A DNA stretch of 64,000 bases, taken from assembly GCA_963743575.1 (NCBI GenBank), contig CAVUQC010000004.1:496001-560000 (forward strand), written 5' to 3'. The notes under the pieces were generated by a model that ran no database searches, was not told the origin of the DNA, and saw only the letters and a list, made by a program, of their open reading frames with translations. Below are positions 1 to 8,449 of this stretch, one piece after another; the stretch's first letter is position 1, and each line of letters opens with the position of its first letter. A program made the position numbers and the translations under genes. Source of the stretch: DASUPK01 sp963743575. GTDB taxonomy: Bacteria > Actinomycetota > Thermoleophilia > Solirubrobacterales > 70-9.

Positions 1-203
1 TGGTGGGCGGGAGCGGGCGGATGAAGCTCGATGACGAGATCGTCGAGCTCAATCAATGGGACGCGGTGCGCGTCCCGCCCGGTACGTGGCGAGGCTACGA
101 GGCCGGGCCTGAGGGCCTCGAGATCTTCGTGATCGGCGCACCCAATCTCGGCGACGCTCCACGCGAGGACGTCGAGGGCGAGCGCGACTGGTGGGCTGAC
201 TAG
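1..203 (+). CDS. Cupin-domain protein, C-terminal fragment
   Basis: The reading frame is open at the left edge and ends at TAG 201-203, so only about 66 C-terminal residues are seen. They contain the end of a cupin beta-barrel: a stretch like 'NQWDAVRVPPGTWRGYEAGPEGLEIFVIG', in which a proline-glycine turn precedes a final strand, as in small single-domain cupins. A GTG at position 3 exists but would leave only half a barrel, so the true start is probably outside the window. The gene is convergent with the amidase and the two stop codons overlap by 4 bp. The substrate cannot be told. Confidence 0.6.
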   Translation, partial: VGGSGRMKLDDEIVELNQWDAVRVPPGTWRGYEAGPEGLEIFVIGAPNLGDAPREDVEGERDWWAD

Positions 204-1378
204 CCCGTTCCGCCTGCCGCGAGCAGCATGAGGTCACTTCCCGGCGCCCCGATCAGGCTGAGGCCGACCGGCAGATCCCCGGCGCGCAGCAGCGGCATCG
301 AGATCGCCGGCGCCCCGGCAAGGGTCGCAATCGAGGTCAGCTGCCCGGCGGAGACGCGGGCTCGTTCCCTCTCCGCAGCATCGGCCTCGCGGCCCGGGCC
401 CGGGGTGCCGGTGGTGGGGAGGATGAGGGCCTCGTTCGCGCGGAGACGCGATACGGCCGCTGCGATCGCCCGCGCGACGGGCTCGGCATCGGCCACGTCG
501 GAGGGGCCGAAGCCCGAGGCGCGCTCGAGTCGCTGGGCGATGTCGGATCCCAGCGAGGGGCTGGTGCGCTCGACCCAATCCCCGTAGTTGCTCCACACCT
601 GGATCCCCTGAAGCACGTTGAACGCCGCCATCCCGTCCGCGGCAGAGGGCACATCGTCCAGGATCGCTGTCTCGGCGACCGCAGACCCGAGTCGCTCCGC
701 CAGGTCGCTCGCGGCCGATCGGGCCGCCTCGGCCACCTCCGGCTCGGCGACGGAGAGCAGGGGCGGCGCGATCAGCAACCGGGACGGTGGTGAGCCGGGG
801 GCGCCGGGCTCGCCGAGGAGCACCTCCGCAGCTCGCCGGAGCCGTTCGGGGTCGTCGGCCAACAGGCCCACCGTGTCGAAGCCCTGTGCCAGCGGCATGA
901 CGCCCACGACCGGTATCCGGCCGTGGGTGGGGCGGAAGCCCCAGATGCCGCAATAGGAGGCGGGCACTCGGATTGACCCGAGGGTGTCGGTGCCCAGCCC
1001 CAGCTCGCAGATCCCGCCGGCCACCGCGGCCGCCGGGCCGCTGGTCGATCCACCCGGGTCGCGATCGGGCGCCGCCGGATTCCGGGGCATCCCGTAGTGG
1101 GCGTTGTCGCCGCTCAGGCTAAAGGCGAGCTCCGCGCACCGGCCCTTGGGCGCCAGGCTCGCGCCGCCCTCCGTCAGCGCGGTCACAGCGGGAGCCGACT
1201 CCCTGGCTGGACCATGCTCGGCGGCCCAGTCGGGATTCCCGCCGCCGGTGACGGCTCCCCGGACATCGATCACGTCCTTGACGACCAGGCTCAGGCCTTC
1301 CAGCGGCCCTGATTTGGCCCGCTGGCCGGTGGGCGGCTCCCATCCCGGGACGAGAGCTCCGAGTGGGTCGGCGGTCAC
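200..1378 (-). CDS. Amidase-signature family hydrolase
   Basis: Predicted 392-residue amidase that hydrolyses a C-N amide bond with a Ser-cisSer-Lys triad. The lysine is in VVKDVIDV near residue 34, the glycine/serine-rich segment GGSTSGPAAAVAGG lies near 110-122, and the nucleophile serine is in GTDTLGSIRVPA near 135. The frame stays open to 1471, but I prefer GTG at 1376-1378 because the upstream extension is arginine-rich and overlaps the next gene, which ends at 1392. The protein is shorter than GatA (about 480 residues) and there are no gatB/gatC genes beside it, so it is probably a catabolic or detoxifying amidase. The natural substrate is unknown. Confidence 0.85.
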   Translation of the reverse strand: MTADPLGALVPGWEPPTGQRAKSGPLEGLSLVVKDVIDVRGAVTGGGNPDWAAEHGPARESAPAVTALTEGGASLAPKGRCAELAFSLSGDNAHYGMPRNPAAPDRDPGGSTSGPAAAVAGGICELGLGTDTLGSIRVPASYCGIWGFRPTHGRIPVVGVMPLAQGFDTVGLLADDPERLRRAAEVLLGEPGAPGSPPSRLLIAPPLLSVAEPEVAEAARSAASDLAERLGSAVAETAILDDVPSAADGMAAFNVLQGIQVWSNYGDWVERTSPSLGSDIAQRLERASGFGPSDVADAEPVARAIAAAVSRLRANEALILPTTGTPGPGREADAAERERARVSAGQLTSIATLAGAPAISMPLLRAGDLPVGLSLIGAPGSDLMLLAAGGTG

Positions 1379-1391
1379 CCGCCCATCATCT

Positions 1392-2156
1392 CTACTTCTT
1401 CGCTGGTGAGTCCTGGACGAGCGTGTTGTTGCCAGGCCCGCCGTTGAGGCGATCCTTGCCGGGCCCTCCAATCAGCTGGTCCGGGCCAGGCCCGCCGAAG
1501 AGGCGGTCCATTCCGGAGCCGCCGCCGAGCAGATCGGCGCCGGCGCCGGCGATCAGGACGTCGTCGCCGGCGTTGCCGCTGAGCAGGTCGTCGTCGGAGC
1601 CGCCATTGAGCTTGTCGTTGCCCGAGTTGCCGAGCAGGATGTCGCGGCCGGCCCCGGCCACGACCGTGTCGTCGCCGCTGCCGCCCTGGATGTTGTCGCG
1701 GAAGCGCCCGCCCCTGAGGTGGTCATCACCCGGGCCGGCGAGCACCAGGTTGAAGGCCGATCCTCCGCCGGCGTAGCGGTCGTTTCCGGGGCCCAGGTCG
1801 GCCGCCGCACCCGTGCCGTGCCCGAAGCCGCCGGGGAGGTCGCGTTGGCCAAAGCCCTTGTCGATGCCCACTCCGGAGAGATCCACCCGGTCGTTGCCGC
1901 CGCCGGCCACGACGTCGACTTCGGAGACCTTGAGACAGCCGATCGCGCTGCCGCGCGGGTTCTTGCCGTCCACCTTGACCAGCCCGTTCCTGCAAGCGAC
2001 CACGATGTGATCGGAGGCCTTGCTGCCGCTGACGGTCAGAAGGCTGCCGCTGAGCGACGAGCCGACCTTCGCCTGAGCGACGCCCGGAAGCACGAGGATC
2101 GCCGCCGCGAGAGCGGCGGGAAGGGCGAATCGCAGTGGGCGTCCGATGGGCGTCAT
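1392..2156 (-). CDS. Secreted RTX-like calcium-binding repeat protein
   Basis: A 254-residue protein with a Sec signal peptide (basic start, hydrophobic AALAAAILVLPG, cleavage near AQA-KV at about residue 29). The second half consists of glycine/aspartate nonapeptide-like repeats of the hemolysin type (GGSGDDTVV, GNSGNDKLN, GGSDDDLLS, GNAGDDVLI, GGPGKDRLN), which in this family bind calcium and form a parallel beta-roll. No catalytic domain is present, so a cell-surface or matrix role is only a guess. The next gene upstream encodes a second protein of the same style, and the pair is probably a tandem duplication that has diverged. The last residues are DSPAKK. Confidence 0.85.
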   Translation of the reverse strand: MTPIGRPLRFALPAALAAAILVLPGVAQAKVGSSLSGSLLTVSGSKASDHIVVACRNGLVKVDGKNPRGSAIGCLKVSEVDVVAGGGNDRVDLSGVGIDKGFGQRDLPGGFGHGTGAAADLGPGNDRYAGGGSAFNLVLAGPGDDHLRGGRFRDNIQGGSGDDTVVAGAGRDILLGNSGNDKLNGGSDDDLLSGNAGDDVLIAGAGADLLGGGSGMDRLFGGPGPDQLIGGPGKDRLNGGPGNNTLVQDSPAKK

Positions 2157-2207
2157 GGCGACACAGTGAGGAACACGGAGCAGGACTCTAAGTAGCTCCC
2201 GCGGCGT

Positions 2208-2933
2208 TCAGCGCTTGTTGTGCTTGCGACAGCGGTGATGGTGCCGCTTCTTGCACTTCTTCTCGGCCTTCGTGGCTGCGGGCTCGGGTGAGCGATCGAG
2301 GATCTCGCAGCCGGCGAGAGAGTCGACCGAGGCCTGGTCGGCCTGTGCAGCGTCGGTGCCGTCGCCGCAATCTGCCGTGTCCACGGCGCCGTCGCGCAGC
2401 ATCAGGATGTCGTCGCCGGCGCCGCCGGTCACCGTGTCGCGCCCCGTCCCGGGGTCGATCAGGTCGCGGCCGTTGTCCCCGGCGATCAGATCGGGGAAGG
2501 GGCTGCCGATCACCGTGTCGTTCTGAAAGCTGCCGTCGACCTGGTTCCGGACGTCGGCGCCGAATCCGGCGGCAGGCGTGATCGCCGTCAGGTCGATCCG
2601 ATCGTCACCTCCGTTGCCGAGCACGTGCACGCCCGCGGTCGTCGCGCATGAGACACCGGTGTTGTTGGCCGGAATCGATTGAACCCCGCCGACCACGTAG
2701 TCGAATTTGACCGTGCCGGTGTCGCAGTAGACGCGGAAGTCCTCCTCGAGGGAGGCGCAGATCGGATCCCCCTGGATCGTCACCGTGCCAGCGGAATTGC
2801 TCGAGATGGGTGGCGGGCAGGGCGCGGCCGACGCGGGTTTCGCATGCGCTCCGCCCATGACGAGAAAGACGAGGGTCAGCGAGGCGGCCATCGCCATCGT
2901 GGTCAAGGCTCGCTGTCGAGCCGTTCTCCCCAC
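2208..2933 (-). CDS. Secreted RTX-like repeat protein with basic tail
   Basis: A 241-residue exported protein starting at GTG 2931-2933. It has an N-terminal signal peptide (hydrophobic run up to GGAHAKPASA near residue 35), then several cysteines, then degenerate GGxGxDxxx calcium-binding repeats (GNGGDDRID, GDNGRDLID, GGAGDDILM). The C-terminus is very basic and histidine/cysteine-rich (KCKKRHHHRCRKHNKR). Cysteines spaced around the repeats (CDTG, SCATT, DCGDG, AGCE) suggest disulfides, fitting an extracytoplasmic location. It precedes the similar gene at 1392-2156 by about 50 bp and may share its transcript. Function unknown. Confidence 0.8.
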   Translation of the reverse strand: MGRTARQRALTTMAMAASLTLVFLVMGGAHAKPASAAPCPPPISSNSAGTVTIQGDPICASLEEDFRVYCDTGTVKFDYVVGGVQSIPANNTGVSCATTAGVHVLGNGGDDRIDLTAITPAAGFGADVRNQVDGSFQNDTVIGSPFPDLIAGDNGRDLIDPGTGRDTVTGGAGDDILMLRDGAVDTADCGDGTDAAQADQASVDSLAGCEILDRSPEPAATKAEKKCKKRHHHRCRKHNKR

Positions 2934-2965
2934 GCGCTGAATCTACTGTGCCGAGCGCAGCTTCG

Positions 2966-3274
2966 CTACTCGCCGGCGATCAGCGTGTGCCAGACGGGCA
3001 GGATGGGCTTGTTGTAGTAGTTGACCGCCTGCTCCCGGAGCGCTGCGACCTCGTCCGAGTACCAGTAGCGCTCCCAGTCCTCGTGGTTCGCCCAGATCGA
3101 CGCCTGGCGGAAGTGGAGGGGGTCCTCCTCGTTCCGGGTGAGAGACCAGCCCTTGGCGCCGAACGACATCGCGCGAGCCGCGGCCGGCTCCCAGATCTCG
3201 TACCAGCGATCGGCCCGGAACGGCGTGATGTGCCACTCGACGTAGACGATCTCGAGCGCCCCGTTGTCGCTCAC
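2966..3274 (-). CDS. Small alpha/beta-barrel (ABM/NIPSNAP-like) protein coupled to ccr
   Basis: A 102-residue protein from GTG 3272-3274. The same frame is open much farther upstream, but that part is antisense-like shadow of ccr. The GTG overlaps the TGA of ccr in a GTGA, which indicates translational coupling. The sequence (EIVYVEWHITP, RWYEIWEPAAARAMSFGAKGW, ASIWANHEDWERYW) has the tryptophan/tyrosine-rich pattern of dimeric ferredoxin-like barrels such as antibiotic-biosynthesis monooxygenase or NIPSNAP proteins. No catalytic residue can be assigned. Its tight link to Ccr suggests a job in the same pathway. Confidence 0.7.
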   Translation of the reverse strand: MSDNGALEIVYVEWHITPFRADRWYEIWEPAAARAMSFGAKGWSLTRNEEDPLHFRQASIWANHEDWERYWYSDEVAALREQAVNYYNKPILPVWHTLIAGE

Positions 3275-4527
3275 GCGCCGACCTCCGCGCGGATCGCCCC
3301 GGGGCCGTCCTCTTCCTTGCCCTCCTCCTCGGTGGTGGCGCCCACGAGGATCGAGATCTTGCCCAGGTGCTTGTTCTCGTGGAGAAGCTGGTGCGCCTCG
3401 CCGACTCCGTGGAAGCCCATCACCCGCCAGAGGACCGGTTGGATCTTGCCCTCCGCCATCAGCTGGTTGGCGCGCATGCACTCGTAGGCGTTGGCGAAGT
3501 GCGAACCGATGATCTGCTTCTGGCGCATCCACAGGTAGCGCACGTCGAAGTCGAGCGTGTAGCCCGAGGTGGCCCCGCAGATGACGACCTTGCCGAACGG
3601 CTTCACCACGAAGACGGAGGTGGGGAAGGTCGCCTTGCCGACGTGCTCGAAGACGATGTCGGGCGAGTCGCCGAGGATCTCCTTGACCTTCTTGGCGAAT
3701 CCGCGTGACTCCTTGAAGCGCGCCTTCTCCTGGTCCGGCGTCTCGTCGCCGGTGCGCATCATGCCCGCGAACTCGTTGCGGTTGATGAAGTCGACCGCGC
3801 CGAGGCGCTTGACCAGCTCGCCCTTCTCGTCGGAGGAGACGACGCCGACCGCGTTTGCCCCGGCCGCCTTGCAGAGCTGCGTGGCGAACACGCCGAGGCC
3901 ACCGGCCGCGCCCCAGATCAGGACGTTGTGTCCCGCCTGGAGCTTGCACTGGTCCATCAGCATCCGGTAGGCGGTGAAGTAGGTGAGCCCATAGGCCGAG
4001 GACTCGGCCCAGGAGAGGTTCTTGGGCTTGGGCAGCAACTGTTGGGCCTGGACCTTCGTGAACTGCGCGAACGAGCCCCAGGTCGTCTCGTATCCCCAGA
4101 TCTGCTGGCTGGGGGCGGCCAGCGGGTCGAGGCCGTGCACCTCGACGTCCTCGTACGAGGCCTGGTTGCAGTGGATCACGACCTCGTCGCCGGGGGTCCA
4201 TTTGGTGACGCCCTCGCCGACCTTCCAGACGACACCCGAGGCGTCGGAGCCGCCGATGTGATGACCCCACTCGGGATGGTCGCCGTAGCCGAATACGGAG
4301 ACCGGCTTGCCGAGGGCCGCCCAGACGTTGTTGAAGTTGACGCCGGCCGCCATCACGCGGACGATCACCTCGAAGGCACCCGGCTCGGGGACGTCGATCT
4401 CCTCCACCTGGAAGGCGTCCTTCGGCTCTCCCTCGCGCTCCTGGCGGATGACCCAGGCGGCCATCTTCTGGGGCAGCTCCCCTGGCTGGACTTCGAGCTT
4501 GGATACGTCGGCGATCTCTACGGCCAA
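3271..4527 (-). CDS. ccr: Crotonyl-CoA carboxylase/reductase
   Basis: A 418-residue medium-chain dehydrogenase/reductase of the Ccr type, which reduces crotonyl-CoA with NADPH while fixing CO2 to give ethylmalonyl-CoA. Visible marks are VNFNNVWAALGKP, HHIGGSDASGVVWKVG, WGYETTWGSFAQF, the nucleotide-binding GAAGGLGVFATQLCKAAGA and GSHFANAYECM. From memory, the asparagine of NFNN, the glutamate of WGYET and the histidine of GSHFA match the CO2-holding residues of characterised Ccr enzymes. Length fits the family (about 415-450). Ccr is the marker of the ethylmalonyl-CoA pathway but also supplies ethylmalonyl-CoA for biosynthesis. No ecm or mcd gene lies nearby. Confidence 0.92.
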   Translation of the reverse strand: MAVEIADVSKLEVQPGELPQKMAAWVIRQEREGEPKDAFQVEEIDVPEPGAFEVIVRVMAAGVNFNNVWAALGKPVSVFGYGDHPEWGHHIGGSDASGVVWKVGEGVTKWTPGDEVVIHCNQASYEDVEVHGLDPLAAPSQQIWGYETTWGSFAQFTKVQAQQLLPKPKNLSWAESSAYGLTYFTAYRMLMDQCKLQAGHNVLIWGAAGGLGVFATQLCKAAGANAVGVVSSDEKGELVKRLGAVDFINRNEFAGMMRTGDETPDQEKARFKESRGFAKKVKEILGDSPDIVFEHVGKATFPTSVFVVKPFGKVVICGATSGYTLDFDVRYLWMRQKQIIGSHFANAYECMRANQLMAEGKIQPVLWRVMGFHGVGEAHQLLHENKHLGKISILVGATTEEEGKEEDGPGAIRAEVGA

Positions 4528-4650
4528 TGTGACTCCCGTTGGGCGAGGGCGCGCGTCAGCGCGGCCCGATTGGTGGCGGTGGACGCGTGGATCGTAGTCA
4601 ACGAATCCTCGTCAGGTTTCGTCCGGGGCCCCGACTACGTTCGAGAGTCC

Positions 4651-5967
4651 ATGGAGGCATCCGAGAAGCCACAACTGCCGCTCGACCACACCGAGGAGGG
4701 AAAGCCCTCGGTCCGGTCCCTCGAGGACCGGCTGGTGATCGAGCGCCTCGAGGTGATCGACGAGCTGGCCGCGCGCGTGGTCCGCGATCAAGCGGTCCAG
4801 AAGCGCCCGCCGGCGGAGACTGTCCGCAAGGCCATCGAGATCGGCACCCGGATCATCGACAGCGAGTCCGTCACCACGAATGTCGATCTCGTCAAGCGCG
4901 AGCTCCAGGAGGGCCTCGGCCAGCTCAACCGCGAACTGGAGACGACCCTGCAGGACGGGGGAAAGACACTGAACGAAGCGATCACGGAGCGCTTCGGCGC
5001 CGACCGGAGCGACTCGGTCCAGCGGCAGATCAAGGAGATCGTGGATACCGCCAGCGAGCAGCAGCGGCTGGGCCTGGTGAAGCTCTTGACGGCGGAGGAC
5101 GGCTCGAACCCGCTGGTGGCGGTGCAGGCTCGTCTCGGCAAGGCGATGCTCGAGGCGGAGGAGCGCCACCGACAGGAGGTCGAGCGCCTTCGCGAGAGCC
5201 ACACTGGAGAAGCTCGCGCGTTGCACAAGGAGGTGGCCGGGCTCCGAGAGAACCTGGCCCGGCTGCTCGAGAAGCAGGAGGGCGACTCCCGCGTCGCGGA
5301 GGCGGAGGAGGCCGGCACGCGCAAGGGCCGCTCCTTCGAGGAGATGGTCCACGCGGAGATCGAGACGATCGCGGAGGCACGCGATGACGCCGCCCATCAC
5401 GTCGGCGATACGTCCTCCGAGGCCGGCGGGAAGATGGGGGACACGATGGTCGAGCTCGCCGCGGCGTCCGGCCAGACGATGGCGACCGTCGTCTTCGAGG
5501 CCAAGAACCGCCGCCTCTCGAAGAACGATGCCTGGGCGGAGCTCAACGGTGCGATGAAGGAACGCGATGCCTCATACGCGGTCCTGGTCGTCGCCGGAGA
5601 GGACAAGGTCCCGGCCGGCCTCGAGGAGCTCACGGAGTACCAGGGCAACAAGATGATCGTCGTCCTGGATCGCGAAGAGCCGAGCGCGCTGGCTCTCCGG
5701 CTCGTGTACCGCTATGTGCGTGCCAGGGTCCTCGCCTCCGGCAGCGGCGGCTACGAGATCGATGCTCGAGGGATCCAGGCGGCAGCCGAGGAGGCGCAGT
5801 CGCGGCTCAAGGGTGTGAACCGCATCAGGAAGTCACTCACCAGCATCACCACGAGCGCCGACAAGGCCCGGGAGGAGGTTGATGGGATGGTCGGCGACGT
5901 GGAGACCTGCCTGTCGCGAATCGAGTCCCTGATCGAGGTGGCGGGCGCTGAGGATGGATCGCCCTGA
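4651..5967 (+). CDS. Coiled-coil protein with DUF2130/RmuC-like nuclease-fold domain
   Basis: A 438-residue protein from ATG 4651; the longer open frame upstream runs antisense to ccr. Residues about 60-250 are rich in Glu, Arg and Leu heptads (MLEAEERHRQEVERLRESHTGEARALHKEV), a long coiled coil. After that comes KGRSFEEMVHAEIETIA and then GDTMVEL...ATVVFEAKNRRLSKNDAWAELNGAM, the acidic-x(n)-ExK arrangement of PD-(D/E)XK-like folds seen in DUF2130 and RmuC families. A second helical stretch ends the protein. The likely role is DNA- or recombination-related, but this is inference from fold. It is divergent from ccr with a 123-bp spacer. Confidence 0.7.
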   Translation: MEASEKPQLPLDHTEEGKPSVRSLEDRLVIERLEVIDELAARVVRDQAVQKRPPAETVRKAIEIGTRIIDSESVTTNVDLVKRELQEGLGQLNRELETTLQDGGKTLNEAITERFGADRSDSVQRQIKEIVDTASEQQRLGLVKLLTAEDGSNPLVAVQARLGKAMLEAEERHRQEVERLRESHTGEARALHKEVAGLRENLARLLEKQEGDSRVAEAEEAGTRKGRSFEEMVHAEIETIAEARDDAAHHVGDTSSEAGGKMGDTMVELAAASGQTMATVVFEAKNRRLSKNDAWAELNGAMKERDASYAVLVVAGEDKVPAGLEELTEYQGNKMIVVLDREEPSALALRLVYRYVRARVLASGSGGYEIDARGIQAAAEEAQSRLKGVNRIRKSLTSITTSADKAREEVDGMVGDVETCLSRIESLIEVAGAEDGSP

Positions 5968-6202
5968 TTTGATCTTTCGGAAATTCCGTCCAACAGGGAC
6001 GTAGGGGATCATGGTCGGCATGCCGATGGACGACATCAACAACAGAGCACGCATGGAAGCGTCCGAAAACACAGGGGTTGCCCCCCAAGGGAGCAGCGGA
6101 TGCAGCCTGCATCGAGTGGATCCGGGGCGCGTCGCCCAGACGCTCGGATCGGCTGAGCACGCCGGTGGCTTTGCCCGCCTCGAGTTGGTGCTGAACTCGA
6201 TC

Positions 6203-6223
6203 CTCCCCCGCCTCGTGGGGGAG
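6203..6223. terminator. Hairpin in convergent intergenic spacer
   Basis: CTCCCCC (6203-6209) and GGGGGAG (6217-6223) form a perfect 7-bp stem around a 7-nt loop. It lies between the ends of the plus-strand DUF2130-like gene (5967) and the minus-strand lipoprotein gene (6247), where a bidirectional terminator is expected. There is no T-run, so an intrinsic terminator is only probable. The rest of 5968-6246 shows no convincing gene. Confidence 0.45.
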
Positions 6224-6246
6224 CCGAATACCCATCGTGACGCGAG

Positions 6247-6657
6247 TTAGGGCAGCAGCAGGTCGTTCTTGCCGGAGGGACGCTCAGGCCCCACGGTGAA
6301 GCTGAACGGCCGCACGGCGAAGCCGTCGACGCTCGCCTCATAGTTGCCGGTCTTCATGTTGAGCTTGATGGTCCCCGTGTCGCCGGGAGCGATCGGGTCC
6401 GAGTCCGCCGTAACCGGACCGTGGATGGCCAGGGTCCCGGTCTGATTCGTCAGGTTGGCGATCGTGAAGTTGACCAGCCCGGCGCCAAACTCCTTCGGCG
6501 AGACACCGACGCCGTCGGTTGCGACCTTCACGCTGACCTCGGCGGGGATGGGCGGCCGAGGGTCGTTGTTGAAGTCGTTGCGGCCGCAGCCCGCGATCAG
6601 GACAACGGCCAGCAAAGTGGCCGGCAAGAGCAGCGCTCTGCCCCTCCTCCGCAGCAT
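6247..6657 (-). CDS. Small lipoprotein with cupredoxin-like domain
   Basis: A 136-residue lipoprotein: basic start MLRRRGR, hydrophobic segment, then lipobox LIAGC with the lipidated cysteine near residue 24. The mature part (VSVKVATDGVGVSPKEFGAGLVNFTIANLTNQTGTLAIHGP) has the alternating beta pattern of blue-copper-like folds. The usual copper set (His, Cys, His, Met in a C-terminal loop) is not evident, so it is probably a structural relative without copper. It would sit on the outer face of the membrane. Function unknown. Confidence 0.65.
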   Translation of the reverse strand: MLRRRGRALLLPATLLAVVLIAGCGRNDFNNDPRPPIPAEVSVKVATDGVGVSPKEFGAGLVNFTIANLTNQTGTLAIHGPVTADSDPIAPGDTGTIKLNMKTGNYEASVDGFAVRPFSFTVGPERPSGKNDLLLP

Positions 6658-6702
6658 GCGCCGAGGAATCTAGCCGAACGGCGGGACGCCCGGCAGCAGT
6701 CG

Positions 6703-7662
6703 TCAGTCGGGGAAGGGCAGCTCGACCACTTCCGCGGTCGCCTCACCGCCGGCGATCGTGAGCTGCTCGCCCTCAGCGGCCTCTTTGCGGACGATCGCGA
6801 GTGCGATCTGTCCGTGTGCGGGGGAGAGGCAGGCGGTGCCGATCGCACCGACCTCCTTCTCGCCGAGCAGCAGCGGGTCGCCGTGCGCCGCGGGCGCGCT
6901 CAGGCGGAGCCCGCGGAGTGTCCGGTTCGGCTTGCCCCGGTAGTGCAGGCGCGCCACCGGCTCCTGGCCGATGTAGCAGCCCTTCTCGAAGTCGACGGCG
7001 CGATCGACGATCCCGGCCTCGGCCGGCATGTGCTCCGAGCCCATGTCGGCGCCGAACCGCGGCCTGCCGGACTCGACGCGAACGATCTCCGCCGCCTCGC
7101 CGCTGACCCGAACGGCGCCGGCCGCATCGAGCGAGGCATCGAGGGCATCCGCGTCAGTGGCCTTGACGATCAGGTCGATGCCGAGGTCGGTGGCAACTCC
7201 GAGCACCTCCGTGCCGTCCCACTGGCGAGCGCGCTGGGCGTGCTCGGGGCCGAGGCCGTCGAACCCGGAGAGCTCGGCCGCGCGGGGCCCGATCACCGAA
7301 ACGATCGCCCAGTCGCTGGTGACGTCGTCGATCTGGAGCTCCCGGCCGATGCTGTAGGTGCGCAGGTGCTTCAGGACCGCCTCGCCGTTGACGGGCTCGA
7401 GGTCGAGCCAGATGCCGCCCTCGGAGAGGCGAAGGATCCGCATGTCCGAGGAGAGGTGGCCCTTGCGGTCGAGGAGCGCGGCGTAGCGGCCCTGGCCGGG
7501 CTCGATCGCCTCGACGTCGTTGGTCAGCTGGCCCTGCAGGTACTCGGCGGCATCGGGTCCGGTGAGGTGCAGGCAGGTTCGGTCCCTGTGCAGAAAACCC
7601 GCTTCCTCGCGGAGGGCCCGGTACTGCCCGTCCAACTCGATCTGTGTCGCAGCCTCGGCCAC
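6703..7662 (-). CDS. ygfZ: YgfZ/GcvT-like folate-binding protein
   Basis: A 319-residue protein related to the T-protein of glycine cleavage. It carries the YgfZ hallmark K-G-C-Y-x-G-Q-E (KGCYIGQEPVARLHYRG, near residue 235), whose cysteine is required in E. coli YgfZ for folate-dependent assembly or repair of iron-sulfur enzymes. N-terminal LTGPDAAEYLQGQLTNDV is also typical. Length matches the family. It is transcribed divergently from mntR across 85 bp that contain a palindromic operator, so it may share manganese or metal-linked control, which would fit a protein serving Fe-S enzymes. Confidence 0.85.
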   Translation of the reverse strand: MAEAATQIELDGQYRALREEAGFLHRDRTCLHLTGPDAAEYLQGQLTNDVEAIEPGQGRYAALLDRKGHLSSDMRILRLSEGGIWLDLEPVNGEAVLKHLRTYSIGRELQIDDVTSDWAIVSVIGPRAAELSGFDGLGPEHAQRARQWDGTEVLGVATDLGIDLIVKATDADALDASLDAAGAVRVSGEAAEIVRVESGRPRFGADMGSEHMPAEAGIVDRAVDFEKGCYIGQEPVARLHYRGKPNRTLRGLRLSAPAAHGDPLLLGEKEVGAIGTACLSPAHGQIALAIVRKEAAEGEQLTIAGGEATAEVVELPFPD

Positions 7663-7707
7663 GACCCGATTGTAGGTCTCGGCCTCGGCCGGCCCTGGAG
7701 CGGCAAT

Positions 7708-7727
7708 AAGTTAGTCATGGCTAACTT
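7708..7727. promoter_or_regulatory. Perfect palindrome, likely MntR (DtxR-family) operator
   Basis: AAGTTAG (7708-7714), TCATGG spacer, CTAACTT (7721-7727): a perfect 7+6+7 inverted repeat. It is 20 bp upstream of the mntR start, where an autoregulatory site would block the promoter, and also lies in the divergent spacer to ygfZ. DtxR/IdeR/MntR operators are about 19-21 bp and often carry TTAG...CTAA arms. AT-rich arms in this GC-rich DNA make chance less likely. Confidence 0.7.
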
Positions 7728-7747
7728 CCGAGTTCGGATGTGCTTGA

Positions 7748-8449
7748 ATGCCGTCGATGTCGGCTCAGGCTCACAACGCCCATCCCAAGCGCCGCACCAA
7801 TGAGGGGGCCGAGAACTACGCGAAGGCGCTCTACGAGCTGCAGGAGCGCGAGCCCGAGGGGGTTGGGACGTCGGCGGTCGCTCAGCGACTCGGTGTCACC
7901 CCGGCGTCGGCCTCCGGCATGCTCCGGCGGCTCGCCGACGAGGGAGTGGTCGAGTACGCGCCCTATCGCGGCGCACGCCTGACACCGGAGGGTGAGCGCA
8001 TCGCGCTCGAGGTGATCCGCCATCACAGGCTGATCGAGCTGTTCCTCGCCGAGGTGCTCGGCATGCCCTGGGACCGTGTCCATGAGGAGGCCGAGGTGCT
8101 CGAGCACCACATCTCAGAGGAGCTCGAGGAGCTGATCGCGGCGAAGCTCGGGCAGCCGGCCCTCGACCCTCATGGCGATCCGATTCCCGACCGAGACCTG
8201 GCCGTTCGCTCCGATGAATCCGTTCCGCTCACGGAGCTGGAGGTGGGGGAGGAGGGGGTCTTCACCCGCGTCTCCGACAGCGACGCCTCGATGCTGCGCT
8301 ATCTCGCCGAGCGGTCCATTCAGCCGGGCGCGAAGCTCGCGGTCGGAGGGCGCGAGCCATTCGGCGGGCCCGTCGTCGTCGAGATCGGCGGACGCACACA
8401 TTCCCTTGGCCCCGAGCTGGCGGAGAGCATGAGGGTCCGCCGTGCCTGA
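7748..8449 (+). CDS. mntR: DtxR/MntR-family metal-dependent repressor
   Basis: A 233-residue regulator with three parts: an N-terminal winged helix (AENYAKALYELQE...VGTSAVAQRLGVTPASASGMLRRLADEGVVEY), a dimerisation/metal-binding region (HHRLIELFLAEVLGMPWDRVHEEAEVLEHHISEELEELI, with the conserved His/Glu metal ligands), and a C-terminal FeoA/SH3-like domain (GEEGVFTRVSDSDASMLRYLAERSIQPGAKLAV). This is the full DtxR/IdeR layout. It overlaps mntH by 8 bp, so manganese sensing is the likely role. The ATG at 7757 (residue 4) is an alternative start. A palindromic operator lies just upstream. Confidence 0.9.
   Translation: MPSMSAQAHNAHPKRRTNEGAENYAKALYELQEREPEGVGTSAVAQRLGVTPASASGMLRRLADEGVVEYAPYRGARLTPEGERIALEVIRHHRLIELFLAEVLGMPWDRVHEEAEVLEHHISEELEELIAAKLGQPALDPHGDPIPDRDLAVRSDESVPLTELEVGEEGVFTRVSDSDASMLRYLAERSIQPGAKLAVGGREPFGGPVVVEIGGRTHSLGPELAESMRVRRA

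Noticed and set aside
6011..6250. 79-codon plus-strand frame (MVGMPMDDINNRARMEAS...)
   Set aside because: No good ribosome-binding site, no family likeness, and it runs through the hairpin and into the convergent lipoprotein gene.
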